Positions 17,349 through 26,266 are shown, counted from the first letter of the stretch. The stretch: DNA of 64,000 nucleotides from CAWJJM01 sp963843275 (GCA_963843275.1 CAWJJM010000004.1:124001-188000); one strand, 5' to 3'. The notes: generated by a model from the sequence alone, not told the origin. Made by a program: numbers and translations.

Positions 17349-18302
17349 GTGACCCAAGAGACGCCAGATCGCGACGCCGCGGCGGTCCCGGGACCGCTGC
17401 GCACGGTGGCCGTCGCCACCGACTTCTCGCCCACCGCCGAGGTCGCAGTGGACTGGGCCATCGACATCGCCCGCCACCATGGCGCACGCCTGATCCTGCT
17501 CCACGGCATGTCGCTGCCGGCGCCGCTGCCCGACTACGTCCCCGCCAACTCCGACTTCAGCCAGCAGATCCACCGCATCGCGCAGAGCAAGCTCGAGGCC
17601 TCCGCCGAGCGGGCCCGCCAGGCCGGCCTGACGGTCGAGCTCGACGTGCCGATGGGCGTGCCGTCGCAGGTCGTCCTGCGCGCCGCCGAGGAGGCCCACG
17701 CCGACCTCATCGTCCTCGGCACCCGCGGGCTCACCGGGCTCACCCACCTGCTGCTCGGCTCCACCGCCGAGCGGGTGGTGCAGCGGGCGCCCTGCCCGGT
17801 GCTCACCGTCCACCCGTCGGACAAGGACCGCCACCGGCCGATCCGCACCATCCTGGTGCCGACCGACTTCTCGCCCGGCGCCGAGGAGGCGGCACGCGTC
17901 GCCCACCGGCTGCTCGCGCACCTCGAGCAGTCCGCGCGGCTGGTCCTGCTCCACGCCTACCACCTGCCGATCGAGTACACCGCCTACGGCCCCATCCCGA
18001 CCTCGGTCGACTACCTGTCGGACGTCGGCGCCGACGCCCAGGACCGGCTCGATCTCGCCGCCCGCCAGCTGCGCCGCGACGGGCTGACCGTCGACACCGC
18101 GGCGCGCGAGGGCTACGCGCCGGAGGTCATCGTCGAGGAGGCGCGGGAGCGGGGCGCCGACCTCGTTGCCATGGGCACCCACGGACGGGCCGGCATCGCG
18201 CACCTGCTGCTCGGCTCCACCGCCGAGCGGGTGGTGCAGCACGCCCCCTGCCCGGTGATGACGGTGCGCCAGCCGGAGGATCCGGCGGAGAACGAGGCGT
18301 AG
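17349..18302 (+). CDS. Tandem universal stress protein (two UspA domains)
   Basis: 317 residues with two UspA domains (about 15-155 and 160-305). Both carry complete ATP-binding signatures, GTRGLTGLTHLLLGSTAERV and GTHGRAGIAHLLLGSTAERV (the G-2x-G-9x-G-S/T pattern), and both begin with a V-x-x-D-F-S motif (VATDFSPTAE, VPTDFSPGAEEA). Such double proteins bind ATP and are induced by starvation or respiratory stress. The two repeats are nearly identical at the nucleotide-binding loop, indicating internal duplication. The GTG at 17349 is preferred because GAGGAGG ends 8 nt before it; the frame is open further upstream without coding character. A tRNA-Ser follows on the opposite strand. Confidence 0.9.
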   Translation: MTQETPDRDAAAVPGPLRTVAVATDFSPTAEVAVDWAIDIARHHGARLILLHGMSLPAPLPDYVPANSDFSQQIHRIAQSKLEASAERARQAGLTVELDVPMGVPSQVVLRAAEEAHADLIVLGTRGLTGLTHLLLGSTAERVVQRAPCPVLTVHPSDKDRHRPIRTILVPTDFSPGAEEAARVAHRLLAHLEQSARLVLLHAYHLPIEYTAYGPIPTSVDYLSDVGADAQDRLDLAARQLRRDGLTVDTAAREGYAPEVIVEEARERGADLVAMGTHGRAGIAHLLLGSTAERVVQHAPCPVMTVRQPEDPAENEA

Positions 18303-18382
18303 GCGGAGGGTGCGACCGGCGCGCCGGGCCGCGCCCGGGGAGGTCGGCCGCGGCGACGGACGGCCCGGGGCGGCGAAGGAGG

Positions 18383-18475
<93 letters not shown>

Positions 18476-18624
18476 GCGCGGTCTTCAGGGACCGGAAATT
18501 CTAGACCCGGCCGCCCGCCAAGTCAAAACCGGATCGGGGCGTCGGGTAATCCTCCGGCGGGCGGTTGAGACTAGCCGTGCCGCCACGCCACCGCCGCCCC
18601 CATCGACCGTCGCCTGGAGCCCGG

Positions 18625-20652
18625 ATGAGCCCCCCGACCGCCACCGCCTTCGCCACCGAGCTCGACCAGCTCGCCATCAACACCCTGCGTTTCCTGGCCG
18701 TCGACATGGTCGAGCAGGCGAGCTCCGGCCACCCCGGCGCCCCGATGGGCCAGGCGCCGCTGGCCTACTGGCTGTGGACCCGCCACCTGCGCCACAACCC
18801 GGCCGACCCCGGCTGGATCGACCGCGACCGTTTCGTCCTCTCCTGCGGCCACGCCTCGGCCCTGCTCTACGGGCTGCTGCACCTGGCGGGCTACCCGCTG
18901 CCGCTCGACGAGCTGCGCCGCTTCCGGCAGCTCGGCTCGCGCACGCCCGGCCATCCCGAGCACGGCCACACGATCGGCGTGGAGACCACCACGGGTCCCC
19001 TCGGCCAGGGGGTGGGCAACGCGGTGGGGATGGCGATGGCCGAGCGCATCCTGGCGGCCCGCTTCAACCGCGACGGCTTCCCGGTCATCGACCACCGCAC
19101 CTGGGTGATCGCCAGCGACGGGGACATGATGGAGGGGGTGGCGTCGGAGGCGTGCTCGCTGGCCGGCCACCTGGGCCTGGGCAAGCTCACCGTCTTCTAC
19201 GACGCCAACGGCATCTCGATCGACGGGCCCACGACGCTCGCCTTCTCCGAGGACGTCGGCGGGCGCTTCGCGGCCTACGGCTGGCACGTGGTGACGGTGG
19301 AGGACGGCAACGACCTCGCCGCCATCGACGCCGCCGTCCACGCCGCGGTCGACGACGACCGCCCGTCGCTGGTCGTGGTGCGCACCCACATCGGCTACGG
19401 AAGCCCGGGCAAGCAGGACTCCGCGGAGGCGCACGGCGCGCCGCTGGGCGCCGCGGAGGTGGCGGCCGCCAAGCGCAACCTCGGTTGGCCCGAGGAGCCC
19501 ACCTTCCTCGTGCCGGAGGAGGTGCGGCGGCCGTTCCGCGAGAACGCCGAGCGCGGCGCGGCGCTCGAGCGCGAGTGGGACGAGCTGGTGGAGCGCTGGG
19601 CGGCGGCGCACCCGGACGCCGCCGCGGAGCTCCGCGCCCGCGCCGCCGGCGAGCTGCCCGCCGGCTGGCACGAGGCGCTGCCGCGTTTCGCCGCCGGGTC
19701 GAAGCCGCTGGCCACGCGGCAGGCCTCCGGCAAGGTGATCAACGCGCTGGCCCCGGTGCTGCCGCAGCTCCTCGGCGGCTCCGCCGACCTCGCCGGCTCG
19801 AACAGCACCCTGGTCGACGGCGAGGGCGACTTCTCGGCGCTCGTCCACGGCGGCCGCAACCTGCGCTTCGGCGTGCGCGAGCACGGCATGGGCTCGATCC
19901 TCAACGGCATGGCGCTGTCGCGGCTGCTGATCCCGTTCGGCGGCACCTTCCTGATCTTCTCCGACTACATGAAGCCGCCCATCCGGCTGGCCGCGCTGAT
20001 GGGGCTGCAGGTGATCTACGTCTTCACCCACGACTCGATCTTCCTGGGCGAGGACGGCCCCACCCACCAGCCGATCGGCCAGCTCGCCGGCCTGCGCGCC
20101 ACCCCCAACCTGCGGGTGGTGCGCCCGGCCGACGCCAACGAGACCGCCGCGGCCTGGCGGATGGCGATCGAGCACACCGCCGGCCCCACCGCGCTGGCGC
20201 TGACCCGGCAGAAGCTGCCGATCCTCCCCGGCACCGAGGAGGGGGCGTACGAGGGGGTGTCGCAGGGCGCCTACGTCCTCGCCGACCCCGACGACGGCCG
20301 GTCGGACCTGGTGCTGATCGCCACCGGCTCCGAGGTGGCGCTGGCGATGGAGGCCCGCGAGCTGCTCGCCGGCCGCGGTGTCGCCGCCCGGGTGGTGTCG
20401 ATGCCCTGCCAGGAGGTCTTCGCGGCCCAGCCGGCCGCGGTCCGCGACCGGGTGCTGCCCCCCGACCTGCCGCGACGGCTGGCGATCGAGGCGGCCAGCC
20501 CGTTCGGCTGGCGGCGCTGGGTGGGTGACCGGGGCGACGTCCACGCCCTCGACGGCTTCGGCGCCTCCGCCCCGGCCGGCGACCTGGCCCGTCACTTCGG
20601 CTTCACCCCCGAGGCCGTCGCCGACCACGCCCAGCGCCTGCTCGCCGACTGA
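18625..20652 (+). CDS. tkt: Transketolase
   Basis: Thiamine-diphosphate enzyme of the pentose phosphate and Calvin-type pathways, 675 residues, normal length. Family blocks in order: NTLRFLAVDMVEQASSGHPG (start of domain 1), GPLGQGVGNAVGMAMAE, the cofactor site IASDGDMMEGVASEA with FYDANGISIDG, then SADLAGSNSTLVDG, GVREHGMGSILNGMA and HDSIFLGEDGPTHQP in domain 2. The histidines and aspartates of the active site are all present. The ATG at 18625 follows CTGGAG; upstream in-frame sequence is GC-rich linker. It stands alone between tRNA-Ser and a convergent permease gene. Confidence 0.95.
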   Translation: MSPPTATAFATELDQLAINTLRFLAVDMVEQASSGHPGAPMGQAPLAYWLWTRHLRHNPADPGWIDRDRFVLSCGHASALLYGLLHLAGYPLPLDELRRFRQLGSRTPGHPEHGHTIGVETTTGPLGQGVGNAVGMAMAERILAARFNRDGFPVIDHRTWVIASDGDMMEGVASEACSLAGHLGLGKLTVFYDANGISIDGPTTLAFSEDVGGRFAAYGWHVVTVEDGNDLAAIDAAVHAAVDDDRPSLVVVRTHIGYGSPGKQDSAEAHGAPLGAAEVAAAKRNLGWPEEPTFLVPEEVRRPFRENAERGAALEREWDELVERWAAAHPDAAAELRARAAGELPAGWHEALPRFAAGSKPLATRQASGKVINALAPVLPQLLGGSADLAGSNSTLVDGEGDFSALVHGGRNLRFGVREHGMGSILNGMALSRLLIPFGGTFLIFSDYMKPPIRLAALMGLQVIYVFTHDSIFLGEDGPTHQPIGQLAGLRATPNLRVVRPADANETAAAWRMAIEHTAGPTALALTRQKLPILPGTEEGAYEGVSQGAYVLADPDDGRSDLVLIATGSEVALAMEARELLAGRGVAARVVSMPCQEVFAAQPAAVRDRVLPPDLPRRLAIEAASPFGWRRWVGDRGDVHALDGFGASAPAGDLARHFGFTPEAVADHAQRLLAD

Positions 20653-20714
20653 GCCGCCGCACCGTGCCGCCGCCCACGGGGCGATCGGTGCCACCTCGCG
20701 GCCGAGGCGCCGGT

Positions 20715-21923
20715 TCACTCGTAGCGCAGCGCCTCGATCGGCTCGAGCCCGGCGGCGCGCCGCGCCGGCCAGAGCCCGAAGAAGACCCCCACCGCGGCCG
20801 AGAACGTGAAGGCGAGCACCACCGCCTCCGGCGAGATCGCCATCGACCACCCCGCCATGCGCTGCAGCAGGTAGGACCCGGCGACGCCCACCGCGAGGCC
20901 GAGCGCGCCGCCGGCGACGCACAGCACCATCGACTCGAGCAGGAACTGCAGCAGGATGTGGCGCCGGCGCGCCCCCAGCGCCTTGCGCAGGCCGATCTCG
21001 CGGGTGCGCTCGGTCACCGACACCAGCATGATGTTCATGATCCCGATGCCGCCCACGACCAGCGAGATGGCGGCGATCCCGGCGAGCAGGAAGGAGAAGG
21101 TCTGGGTGGTCTCCTGCACCGTCGAGAGCAACGTCGCCTGGTCGCGGACGTTGAAGTCGGCGGCCTCGCCCGGACGCAGCCGGTGGGTCCGGCGCAGCAC
21201 CTGGTCGATCTGCACCATCGCCGCGTCCATCTGGCGGGGGCCGGCGGCCTGCACGCCGATCGAGCGCACGCTGTCGGTGCCCATCACGCGGAGCTGGGCG
21301 GTGGCGAGCGGGATGTAGATGTCCTCGTCGGGGTTGAAGAACCCCTGGCCGCCCTTCTCCTGGAGCACCCCGATCACCTCGAAGGGGATCGAACGGATGC
21401 GGATGGTCTCGCCGAGCAGCGAGCCGGTCGCCACGCCGAGCGGGTCGCCGGCCACCGCTCCCAGCACCGCGACGCGGCGGCGGCCGCGGTCGTCGGCCTC
21501 CGTGAACAGGCGGCCCTCCGCCAGGTGGAAGTTGTTGACCGCGAAGTAGCTCGGCCAGGTTCCGGTCACCGACGCGTTGGCGTTGTCGGCGCCGTGCTCG
21601 ACCTGCAGGTGGCCCTCGAGCTCGGGGGCGACCCCGGCGATCGGCCCGCCGGCGCGGCGCAGCGCCTCGGCGTCGTCGACCGTGAGCTGCGCCTGGCCGC
21701 GGCCGACGCCGCCGAAGAACGACTGCCCGGGGCGCACGGTCAGCAGGTTCGCGCCCATCGTCGACAGGCGCTCCTCCACCGACCGCTGGGCGCCCTCGCC
21801 CAGCGCCACCATGGTGATCACCGCGGCGATGCCGATGACCACCCCGAGCATGGTCAGCAGCGACCGCAGCTTGTTGGCGCGGACCGCGTCGAAGGCGACG
21901 CGGAGGATCTCGAGGATCGGCAT
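20715..21923 (-). CDS. MacB-type ABC permease without its own ATPase domain
   Basis: 402 residues with the FtsX/MacB layout: an N-terminal helix (NKLRSLLTMLGVVIGIAAVI), a large periplasmic domain (residues ~45-270), then three C-terminal helices with the EIGLRKALGARRRHILLQFL motif between them. Canonical MacB has an ATPase domain fused ahead of this part; here it is absent, and no ABC ATPase gene lies in the operon, so the ATPase must come from elsewhere. The ATG at 21923 follows GGGGAGG; a GTG at 21929 lies inside that site and overlaps the adaptor gene's stop. It is the last gene of the ECF-sigma operon that starts at 24862, and likely exports a small molecule or envelope substrate with the adaptor. 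Confidence 0.85.
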   Translation of the reverse strand: MPILEILRVAFDAVRANKLRSLLTMLGVVIGIAAVITMVALGEGAQRSVEERLSTMGANLLTVRPGQSFFGGVGRGQAQLTVDDAEALRRAGGPIAGVAPELEGHLQVEHGADNANASVTGTWPSYFAVNNFHLAEGRLFTEADDRGRRRVAVLGAVAGDPLGVATGSLLGETIRIRSIPFEVIGVLQEKGGQGFFNPDEDIYIPLATAQLRVMGTDSVRSIGVQAAGPRQMDAAMVQIDQVLRRTHRLRPGEAADFNVRDQATLLSTVQETTQTFSFLLAGIAAISLVVGGIGIMNIMLVSVTERTREIGLRKALGARRRHILLQFLLESMVLCVAGGALGLAVGVAGSYLLQRMAGWSMAISPEAVVLAFTFSAAVGVFFGLWPARRAAGLEPIEALRYE

Positions 21924-21925
21924 GC

Positions 21926-23476
21926 TCACCTCCCCTGCCGGGCGCCGCCGTTGCCGCCCGAGCGGTTCGACGAGCCGCCGAGCAGGCCCCCGCCGGCGCG
22001 CTGGCGGATGCGGTCGGCGAGCTGCTGCTGCTGCTGCTGGAGCTGCGCCACCGAGATCAGGATGACCCGCTCGCCGGGCTCGAGGCCACGCACCACCTCG
22101 GTGTACTCCCAGTCGGACAGGCCGAGCAGCACCCGCCGCGCCTCGGGACCCGACGGCGTCTCGACGAAGACCACCGCCGGCCGCGTGTCGCCGTCCGCGG
22201 CGCCGGAGTCACCGCCCGCGGCCGCCGCCGCCGGACCGCCGGCGCCGCGGCGCCCGGAGCGCCCGCCGCCCGCCGGGAGGGCCTGGCGGCAGGCGGCGAG
22301 CTGCGACCGCTCCGCCGCGCTCAGGCTCTCGGGACCGCCGCCCGCGCGCAGCTTGGCGAACAGGTCGCGGCACTCGGCCGAGGGGCCGCCGGCGGCGCTC
22401 GCTCCGGCCGTCCCCGCGGCTGCCGCGCCAGCGGCGCCGGGGGCCGCTCCGCCCGCGGCGGCGCCCGGGGCACCGCCGCCACCGCCGGACCGCCCGCCCA
22501 TCGCGGTCGCGTCGACCCCCAGCACCGCCGCCGCCGCCCGCGCGTCGCGCGGGCTCACCACCGCGGCGTTGGGCACCGCCGTGACGTCCTCCCGGCGGGC
22601 GATCTTCATGCTGACCTCGGCGTTCATCCCCGGCCGCAGCAGGCGCTCGGGGTTGTCGAGGTGGACCAGCACGGGGAACAGCGTGACGTTCTGCTCGACC
22701 ACCGCCTGCGGCTCGATCTTCATCACCTCGCCGGCGAAGACCCGGTTGGGGTAGGCCTCCACCGTCACCTCGGCCGCCTGGCCGGGGTGGATCTGCCCGA
22801 TGTCGACCTCGTCGACCTTGGCCCGCACCTGCATCTCGGCGAGATCGGCCATGGTGAACAGCGTGGTGCCGCCGGACACGTTGGACGTCGCCGAGGCGAT
22901 GATCTGCCCGGGCTCGACGGTGCGCTGGATCAGGGTGCCGGCGATCGGCGCCCGGATGGTGACGTCGTTGCGCCGCTCGCGGGCGAGCTGCAGGTTGGTC
23001 TGGGCCCGCACCAACGCCGCCCTGGCGGTGGCCACGGCGTCGACCGTCTGGTCGACCTCCTGGTCGGAGACCAGCCCGGCCTCCCGGAGCTTGCCGAGGC
23101 GGCGGCGATCCGCCTCGGTCGTCGCCAGCCGCACCCGCGCCGACTCGATGTCGGCCTCCGCCTGGTCGAGGGCGTTCTGCACGTCGCGCGGGTCGATCTC
23201 GGCGAGCAGCGTGCCCTTGGCCACCACGTCGCCCGTCTCCCCCTGGACCCGCAGCACCTCGCCGGAGGCGCGCGACTTGACCTCGACGGTCTGGATCGGC
23301 TCGACCAGGCCGGAGGCCTCCGCCACCACCTCGAGGGTGCGCCGTTCGACCGGCACCACCGTGGAGGTCTCCTCGGGAGCGGCACGCTCGGCCCGTACGC
23401 GCAGGACGAAGAAGACGGCCACCGCCACCACGATCGCGACGACGGCCAGGTAGATCAGGCTCTTGAAACGCTTCAT
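21926..23476 (-). CDS. Efflux periplasmic adaptor (MacA/HlyD family)
   Basis: 516 residues. A single N-terminal anchor helix (LIYLAVVAIVVAVAVFFVL) is followed by a barrel-sandwich/lipoyl-like domain (VEVKSRASGEVLRVQGETGD), a coiled-coil hairpin with QAEADIESARVRLATTEAD, and a membrane-fusion beta domain (MQVRAKVDEVDIGQIHPGQ). It is longer than the usual ~380-400 because residues ~325-430 are a Gly/Ala/Ser-rich, low-complexity insert that includes a small unit with two cysteines (ECRDLF and LAACRQA). A run of glutamines sits near the C-terminus. It pairs with the permease gene that follows. Start and stop overlap both neighbours (ATGA). Confidence 0.88.
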   Translation of the reverse strand: MKRFKSLIYLAVVAIVVAVAVFFVLRVRAERAAPEETSTVVPVERRTLEVVAEASGLVEPIQTVEVKSRASGEVLRVQGETGDVVAKGTLLAEIDPRDVQNALDQAEADIESARVRLATTEADRRRLGKLREAGLVSDQEVDQTVDAVATARAALVRAQTNLQLARERRNDVTIRAPIAGTLIQRTVEPGQIIASATSNVSGGTTLFTMADLAEMQVRAKVDEVDIGQIHPGQAAEVTVEAYPNRVFAGEVMKIEPQAVVEQNVTLFPVLVHLDNPERLLRPGMNAEVSMKIARREDVTAVPNAAVVSPRDARAAAAVLGVDATAMGGRSGGGGGAPGAAAGGAAPGAAGAAAAGTAGASAAGGPSAECRDLFAKLRAGGGPESLSAAERSQLAACRQALPAGGGRSGRRGAGGPAAAAAGGDSGAADGDTRPAVVFVETPSGPEARRVLLGLSDWEYTEVVRGLEPGERVILISVAQLQQQQQQLADRIRQRAGGGLLGGSSNRSGGNGGARQGR

Positions 23477-23898
23477 CTCGATTCCTCTCGATCCCGGTGG
23501 CGCAGGCGCGTGCGCCGCTCCGCCAGGTAGTCGTCGAACTCTCGTTGCTGCTCGGGGGTGAGGACGGCCCGGATGCGGGCGGTGGTGCCGTCGAAGAGGC
23601 GGGCCAGCCGCGGCCGCATCTCGCCGAGCACCGCCTCCACCCTGCCGCGGTCGGCGGCGAGGATGGCGTCGATCCGCCGGCGCTGCGCGGGGGTCAGGTC
23701 CAGCCGCTCCCCGAGGGGCCCCTCGGGCGCGAAGATGCGGGCCGCGCCGTGGGGGCGCCCGTGGTGTTCGCCGTGCCAGCGGCCGCCGAGCAGTCGATCG
23801 GCGGCGACGCCGCTGAGGGCGCCGGCCAGGAAGGTGGTGACCAGGACCGCCGCCGCGAACCAGCGGGCGCGCCCGGTGCTCGCTCGGGAAAACGTCAT
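23473..23898 (-). CDS. Spy/CpxP-like periplasmic protein
   Basis: 141 residues with an N-terminal signal or anchor helix (AAAVLVTTFLAGALSGVAADRL). After a histidine-rich patch (GEHHGRPHG) comes the helical Spy/LTxxQ signature, LGERLDLTPAQRRRIDAI and VLTPEQQREFDDYLAERR. Family members are periplasmic chaperones or metal/envelope-stress sensors. The ATG at 23898 has a strong GGAAGGAG site; its stop overlaps the next gene, and it overlaps the preceding gene's stop as well. Between an ECF-sigma pair and an efflux pump, it is likely an envelope-stress sensor or chaperone of the same regulon. Confidence 0.8.
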   Translation of the reverse strand: MTFSRASTGRARWFAAAVLVTTFLAGALSGVAADRLLGGRWHGEHHGRPHGAARIFAPEGPLGERLDLTPAQRRRIDAILAADRGRVEAVLGEMRPRLARLFDGTTARIRAVLTPEQQREFDDYLAERRTRLRHRDREESR

Positions 23899-24302
23899 CG
23901 CGTTCCGTCTCCTTCCAGTGCCGCCACCAGCTCCTCGAGCGAGGGAGGCGCGTCGCTCTCCACCCAGGCGGCCACCGGGTCGGGCGAGCCGAGGGCGTCG
24001 GCGATGCCGGGCGCCGTGCCCGCCGCCGCCGGTCCGCCGGCCAGCAGCAGCACGGTGGCCGCGGCGGCGGCGAGGGCGGCGGCGGCCGACAGCGCCGGGC
24101 GGCGCCACTCCGAGAGCAGCACCAGGACGCCGCGCGGCACGTCCGCCTCGGCGGCCCGGCGCGCCAGCTCGGGCGCGGCCGCGGCGGTGATCCGCCGCAC
24201 CAGGCGCTCCCAGCTCGCCGGGTCGCGTCGCGGGTCCAGGACAGCGAACCCCGGCGGCCCCGTGTCCGGCGTCTTCCGCGGCGGTTCGTCTCGTGGCGTC
24301 AT
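23895..24302 (-). CDS. Single-pass membrane protein, possible anti-sigma partner
   Basis: 135 residues, not recognised by motif. The N-terminal ~70 residues are cytoplasmic-looking and charged (PASWERLVRRITAAAAPELA), then one hydrophobic helix (ALSAAAALAAAAATVLLLAG) and a short periplasmic tail. The layout, one helix with a cytoplasmic N-domain and overlap with the sigma gene's stop (ATGA at 24299-24302), is that of an anti-sigma factor, though no zinc-binding HxxxCxxC is present. The name is therefore inference from position. Confidence 0.5.
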   Translation of the reverse strand: MTPRDEPPRKTPDTGPPGFAVLDPRRDPASWERLVRRITAAAAPELARRAAEADVPRGVLVLLSEWRRPALSAAAALAAAAATVLLLAGGPAAAGTAPGIADALGSPDPVAAWVESDAPPSLEELVAALEGDGTR

Positions 24303-24862
24303 CTCTCCTCCGTCGTCTCCCCCGGCCGGCGCGCGGCCAGGTGTCGTTCCAGGCTCCGGCGGGCGTTGTGCAGGTGCACCCGCGAGGACCCCTCCGAGAT
24401 GCCCAGCCGCTCCCCGATCTCCCGGTGGCTGAACCCCTCGAGGTCGAAGAGCAGGACCACCTCGCGCTGGGTCGGCGTCAGCTCCCCGAGACCGGCGAGC
24501 AGCTCGGCGCGGAGCTCGGAGCGGCTGGCGTCGCGCTCGGGATCGGCGCCGTCGGCCCGCCGGGCGGCGGCGTCGAGCGGCTCCCCCTCGCGGCGGCCGC
24601 GGGCGCGGAGCTGGTCGAGCGCCCGGTTGCGCACGATGGCCAGCAGCCAGGCGCCGAAGCGCTCCGGGCGGCGGCACGCGTCGAGGCGCTCGAGCGCGGT
24701 CAAGAAGGCCTCCTGGCAGACGTCCTCGGCGTCCGCCGGCCGGCCCAGCCGCGCCAGCGCCACCGCGTAGGCGGAGCGCAGATGCCGTCGCACCAGCGCT
24801 TCGAAGGCAGCGGCTTCACCATGGCGGGCTCGCTCGACGAGGACGGCATCCGTCTCCTCCAT
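24299..24862 (-). CDS. ECF-family RNA polymerase sigma factor
   Basis: 187 residues. Region 2 is visible in FEALVRRHLRSAYAVALARL and DAEDVCQEAFLTALERLDAC. Region 4 is LTPTQREVVLLFDLEGFSHR, followed by EIGERLGISEGSSRVHLHNA, a complete helix-turn-helix. No anti-sigma or extra C-terminal domain is fused. It heads a five-gene operon (sigma, membrane protein, Spy-like, adaptor, permease) with 4-nt overlaps or near contacts throughout. A promoter of ECF type lies directly upstream, which suggests autoregulation. ATG at 24862, with a weak AGCGGGT behind it. Confidence 0.93.
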   Translation of the reverse strand: MEETDAVLVERARHGEAAAFEALVRRHLRSAYAVALARLGRPADAEDVCQEAFLTALERLDACRRPERFGAWLLAIVRNRALDQLRARGRREGEPLDAAARRADGADPERDASRSELRAELLAGLGELTPTQREVVLLFDLEGFSHREIGERLGISEGSSRVHLHNARRSLERHLAARRPGETTEER

Positions 24863-24875
24863 ACCCGCTTTCTAT

Positions 24876-24901
24876 GACGAATCGGTGCCACCGGGCGTTA
24901 A
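24876..24901 (-). promoter_or_regulatory. Candidate ECF-type promoter of the sigma operon
   Basis: On the minus strand TTAACG (24901-24896) and CGTC (24879-24876) are separated by 16 nt, the spacing of ECF promoters, whose -35 often carries AAC and -10 CGTC. It ends 13 nt before the ECF sigma start codon. Autoregulation by that sigma is the simplest model. Confidence 0.45.
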
Positions 24902-24922
24902 GGCGGCCGGGGAGGCGGCCCG

Positions 24923-24928
24923 TATACT
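24923..24928 (+). promoter_or_regulatory. Candidate -10 box for the MaoC-like gene
   Basis: TATACT, a near-consensus -10, on the plus strand 44 nt before the MaoC ATG. It lies back to back with the proposed ECF promoter of the divergent sigma operon. Confidence 0.45.
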
Positions 24929-24972
24929 GGCCGCGGAGAACCCGGAGCGCAGCGGCGCGGAGGAGGCGGGCG

Positions 24973-25416
24973 ATGAGCGACGACCCGGAGACCGCGGCCC
25001 CCGTGTGGCCGCACGGAGCACCCGCGGTGGGGCAGCGGGCACGGCGTGAGCGCCGCGTCGAGGCGGCCGACATCGAGCGCTTCACGGCGCTGAGCGGCGA
25101 CCGCAACCCGCTGCACTACGACGCCGAGCTGGCGGCCGGCACCGTGTTCGGCGGCATCATCGTCCAGGGCGGGGTCACCAGCGCCATCCTCAACGCGGTG
25201 GTGGCCGAGGACCTCCCCGGCCCCGGCTCGGTCTTCCTCCACGTCGACTGGAGCTTCCGGGCCCCGGTCTCCCCCGGCCAGACGATCGCCGGCGAAGTGG
25301 AGGTCCTCGAGGTGCGCCACGACAAGCCGATCACGCGGCTGTCGACCCGCGTGGTGCGCGACGACGGCGTCGTGGCGCTCGAGGGCACCGCGCTCTGCTA
25401 TACCGTGCCCACCTGA
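24973..25416 (+). CDS. MaoC-like hot-dog hydratase
   Basis: 147 residues forming one MaoC/(R)-specific enoyl-CoA hydratase hot-dog domain. The hydratase core is DIERFTALSGDRNPLHYDAE, with the catalytic D-x-N-x-x-H pattern, followed by FGGIIVQGGVTSAIL. Relatives hydrate trans-2-enoyl-CoA to (R)-3-hydroxyacyl-CoA for polyhydroxyalkanoate or lipid metabolism. The ATG at 24973 follows GGAGGCGGGCG. It stands alone on the plus strand, back to back with the ECF operon; about 255 nt without a recognisable gene follow before OsmC. Confidence 0.87.
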   Translation: MSDDPETAAPVWPHGAPAVGQRARRERRVEAADIERFTALSGDRNPLHYDAELAAGTVFGGIIVQGGVTSAILNAVVAEDLPGPGSVFLHVDWSFRAPVSPGQTIAGEVEVLEVRHDKPITRLSTRVVRDDGVVALEGTALCYTVPT

Positions 25417-25671
25417 CCTCTCCGCTCCCCCCGCGGGCCGCCCACGCGGCCCGCGCGGCCCGCAGGTGATCCCCGGCCTGCCGGCGCCCCTCGCGCTCCC
25501 GCCGGGCGGGCACCCCGGCGTCTCGTCCCGCCCTCTCCCGGCCCACCGCGCCGCCGCGCCGCGGACCGCCGCGTAACCTTTCCCGCCGCTTTCGGGAGGT
25601 AGAGGTGAGCGCCACCGGCACCGGGCCGACCCGGCGCGAACCAGGGACCGAAAGCACGAGGAGAGACGACC

Positions 25672-26256
25672 ATGACGACCCAGACCATGACCGAGAAGCC
25701 CCCCGTCCAGCCGCGCAACGGGGTCGACACCCCGACGCTGTTCGCCACCCTCGACGCGGTGAAGGGACAGCCGGAGATCGCCAAGTTCCAGTTCCGCGCC
25801 GCCAACCGCTGGGTGGCCGGCACCCACAGCCGCAGCACGATCGGCGGCTTCTTCGGCGCCGGCCAGGAGATGGCGCACCGCGAGACCCACACCTACGACG
25901 CCGACCACCCGCAGGTGCTGGTGGGGAAGGACAACGCCCCGACGCCGGTGGAGTTCGTCCTCCACGCGCTGGCCTCCTGCCTGACCGCCGGCCTGATCAA
26001 CATCGCCGCCGCCCGCGGCGTCGACCTGACCTCGGTGGAGTCCACCGTCGAGGGCGACATCGACCTGCTGGGCATCCTCGGGCTGTCCGACGAGGTCCGC
26101 AACGGCTACCAGGGCATCCGCGTCACCTTCAAGGTCGAGGGCGACGCGCCGGCCGAGGTCCTGCGCGACCTGGTGGAGCGGTCGCGCCAGCGCTCGGCGG
26201 TGTACGACGTCGTCACCAACGGCGTGCCGGTCGACCTCCGCGTCGAGGCCGCCTGA
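25672..26256 (+). CDS. OsmC family peroxidase-like protein
   Basis: 194 residues of the OsmC/Ohr fold. The peroxidatic-cysteine region is FVLHALASCLTAGLINIAAA. The second cysteine of classical OsmC (in the CPV segment) is replaced: the C-terminal motif reads RSRQRSAVYDVVTNGVPVDL. This subclass is common in bacteria and its thiol-peroxidase activity is unproven. The ATG at 25672 follows GAGGAGAGACGACC. A strong GC hairpin follows the stop, before the flavin monooxygenase. It probably protects against organic peroxides, which suits the two neighbouring oxygen-dependent flavoproteins. Confidence 0.87.
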   Translation: MTTQTMTEKPPVQPRNGVDTPTLFATLDAVKGQPEIAKFQFRAANRWVAGTHSRSTIGGFFGAGQEMAHRETHTYDADHPQVLVGKDNAPTPVEFVLHALASCLTAGLINIAAARGVDLTSVESTVEGDIDLLGILGLSDEVRNGYQGIRVTFKVEGDAPAEVLRDLVERSRQRSAVYDVVTNGVPVDLRVEAA

Positions 26257-26266
26257 TCTCCCCGCC

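Noticed and set aside
18571..20922. A 783-codon minus-strand frame opposite transketolase
   Set aside because: Val/Ala/Gly-rich antisense of a clear transketolase; no independent motif.
25417..25671. A small gene in the 255-nt gap before OsmC
   Set aside because: A GTG at 25605 opens a frame that continues into the wrong frame of OsmC; composition is not protein-like. A TAACCTTTCCC-type sequence there may be regulatory but is not convincing.
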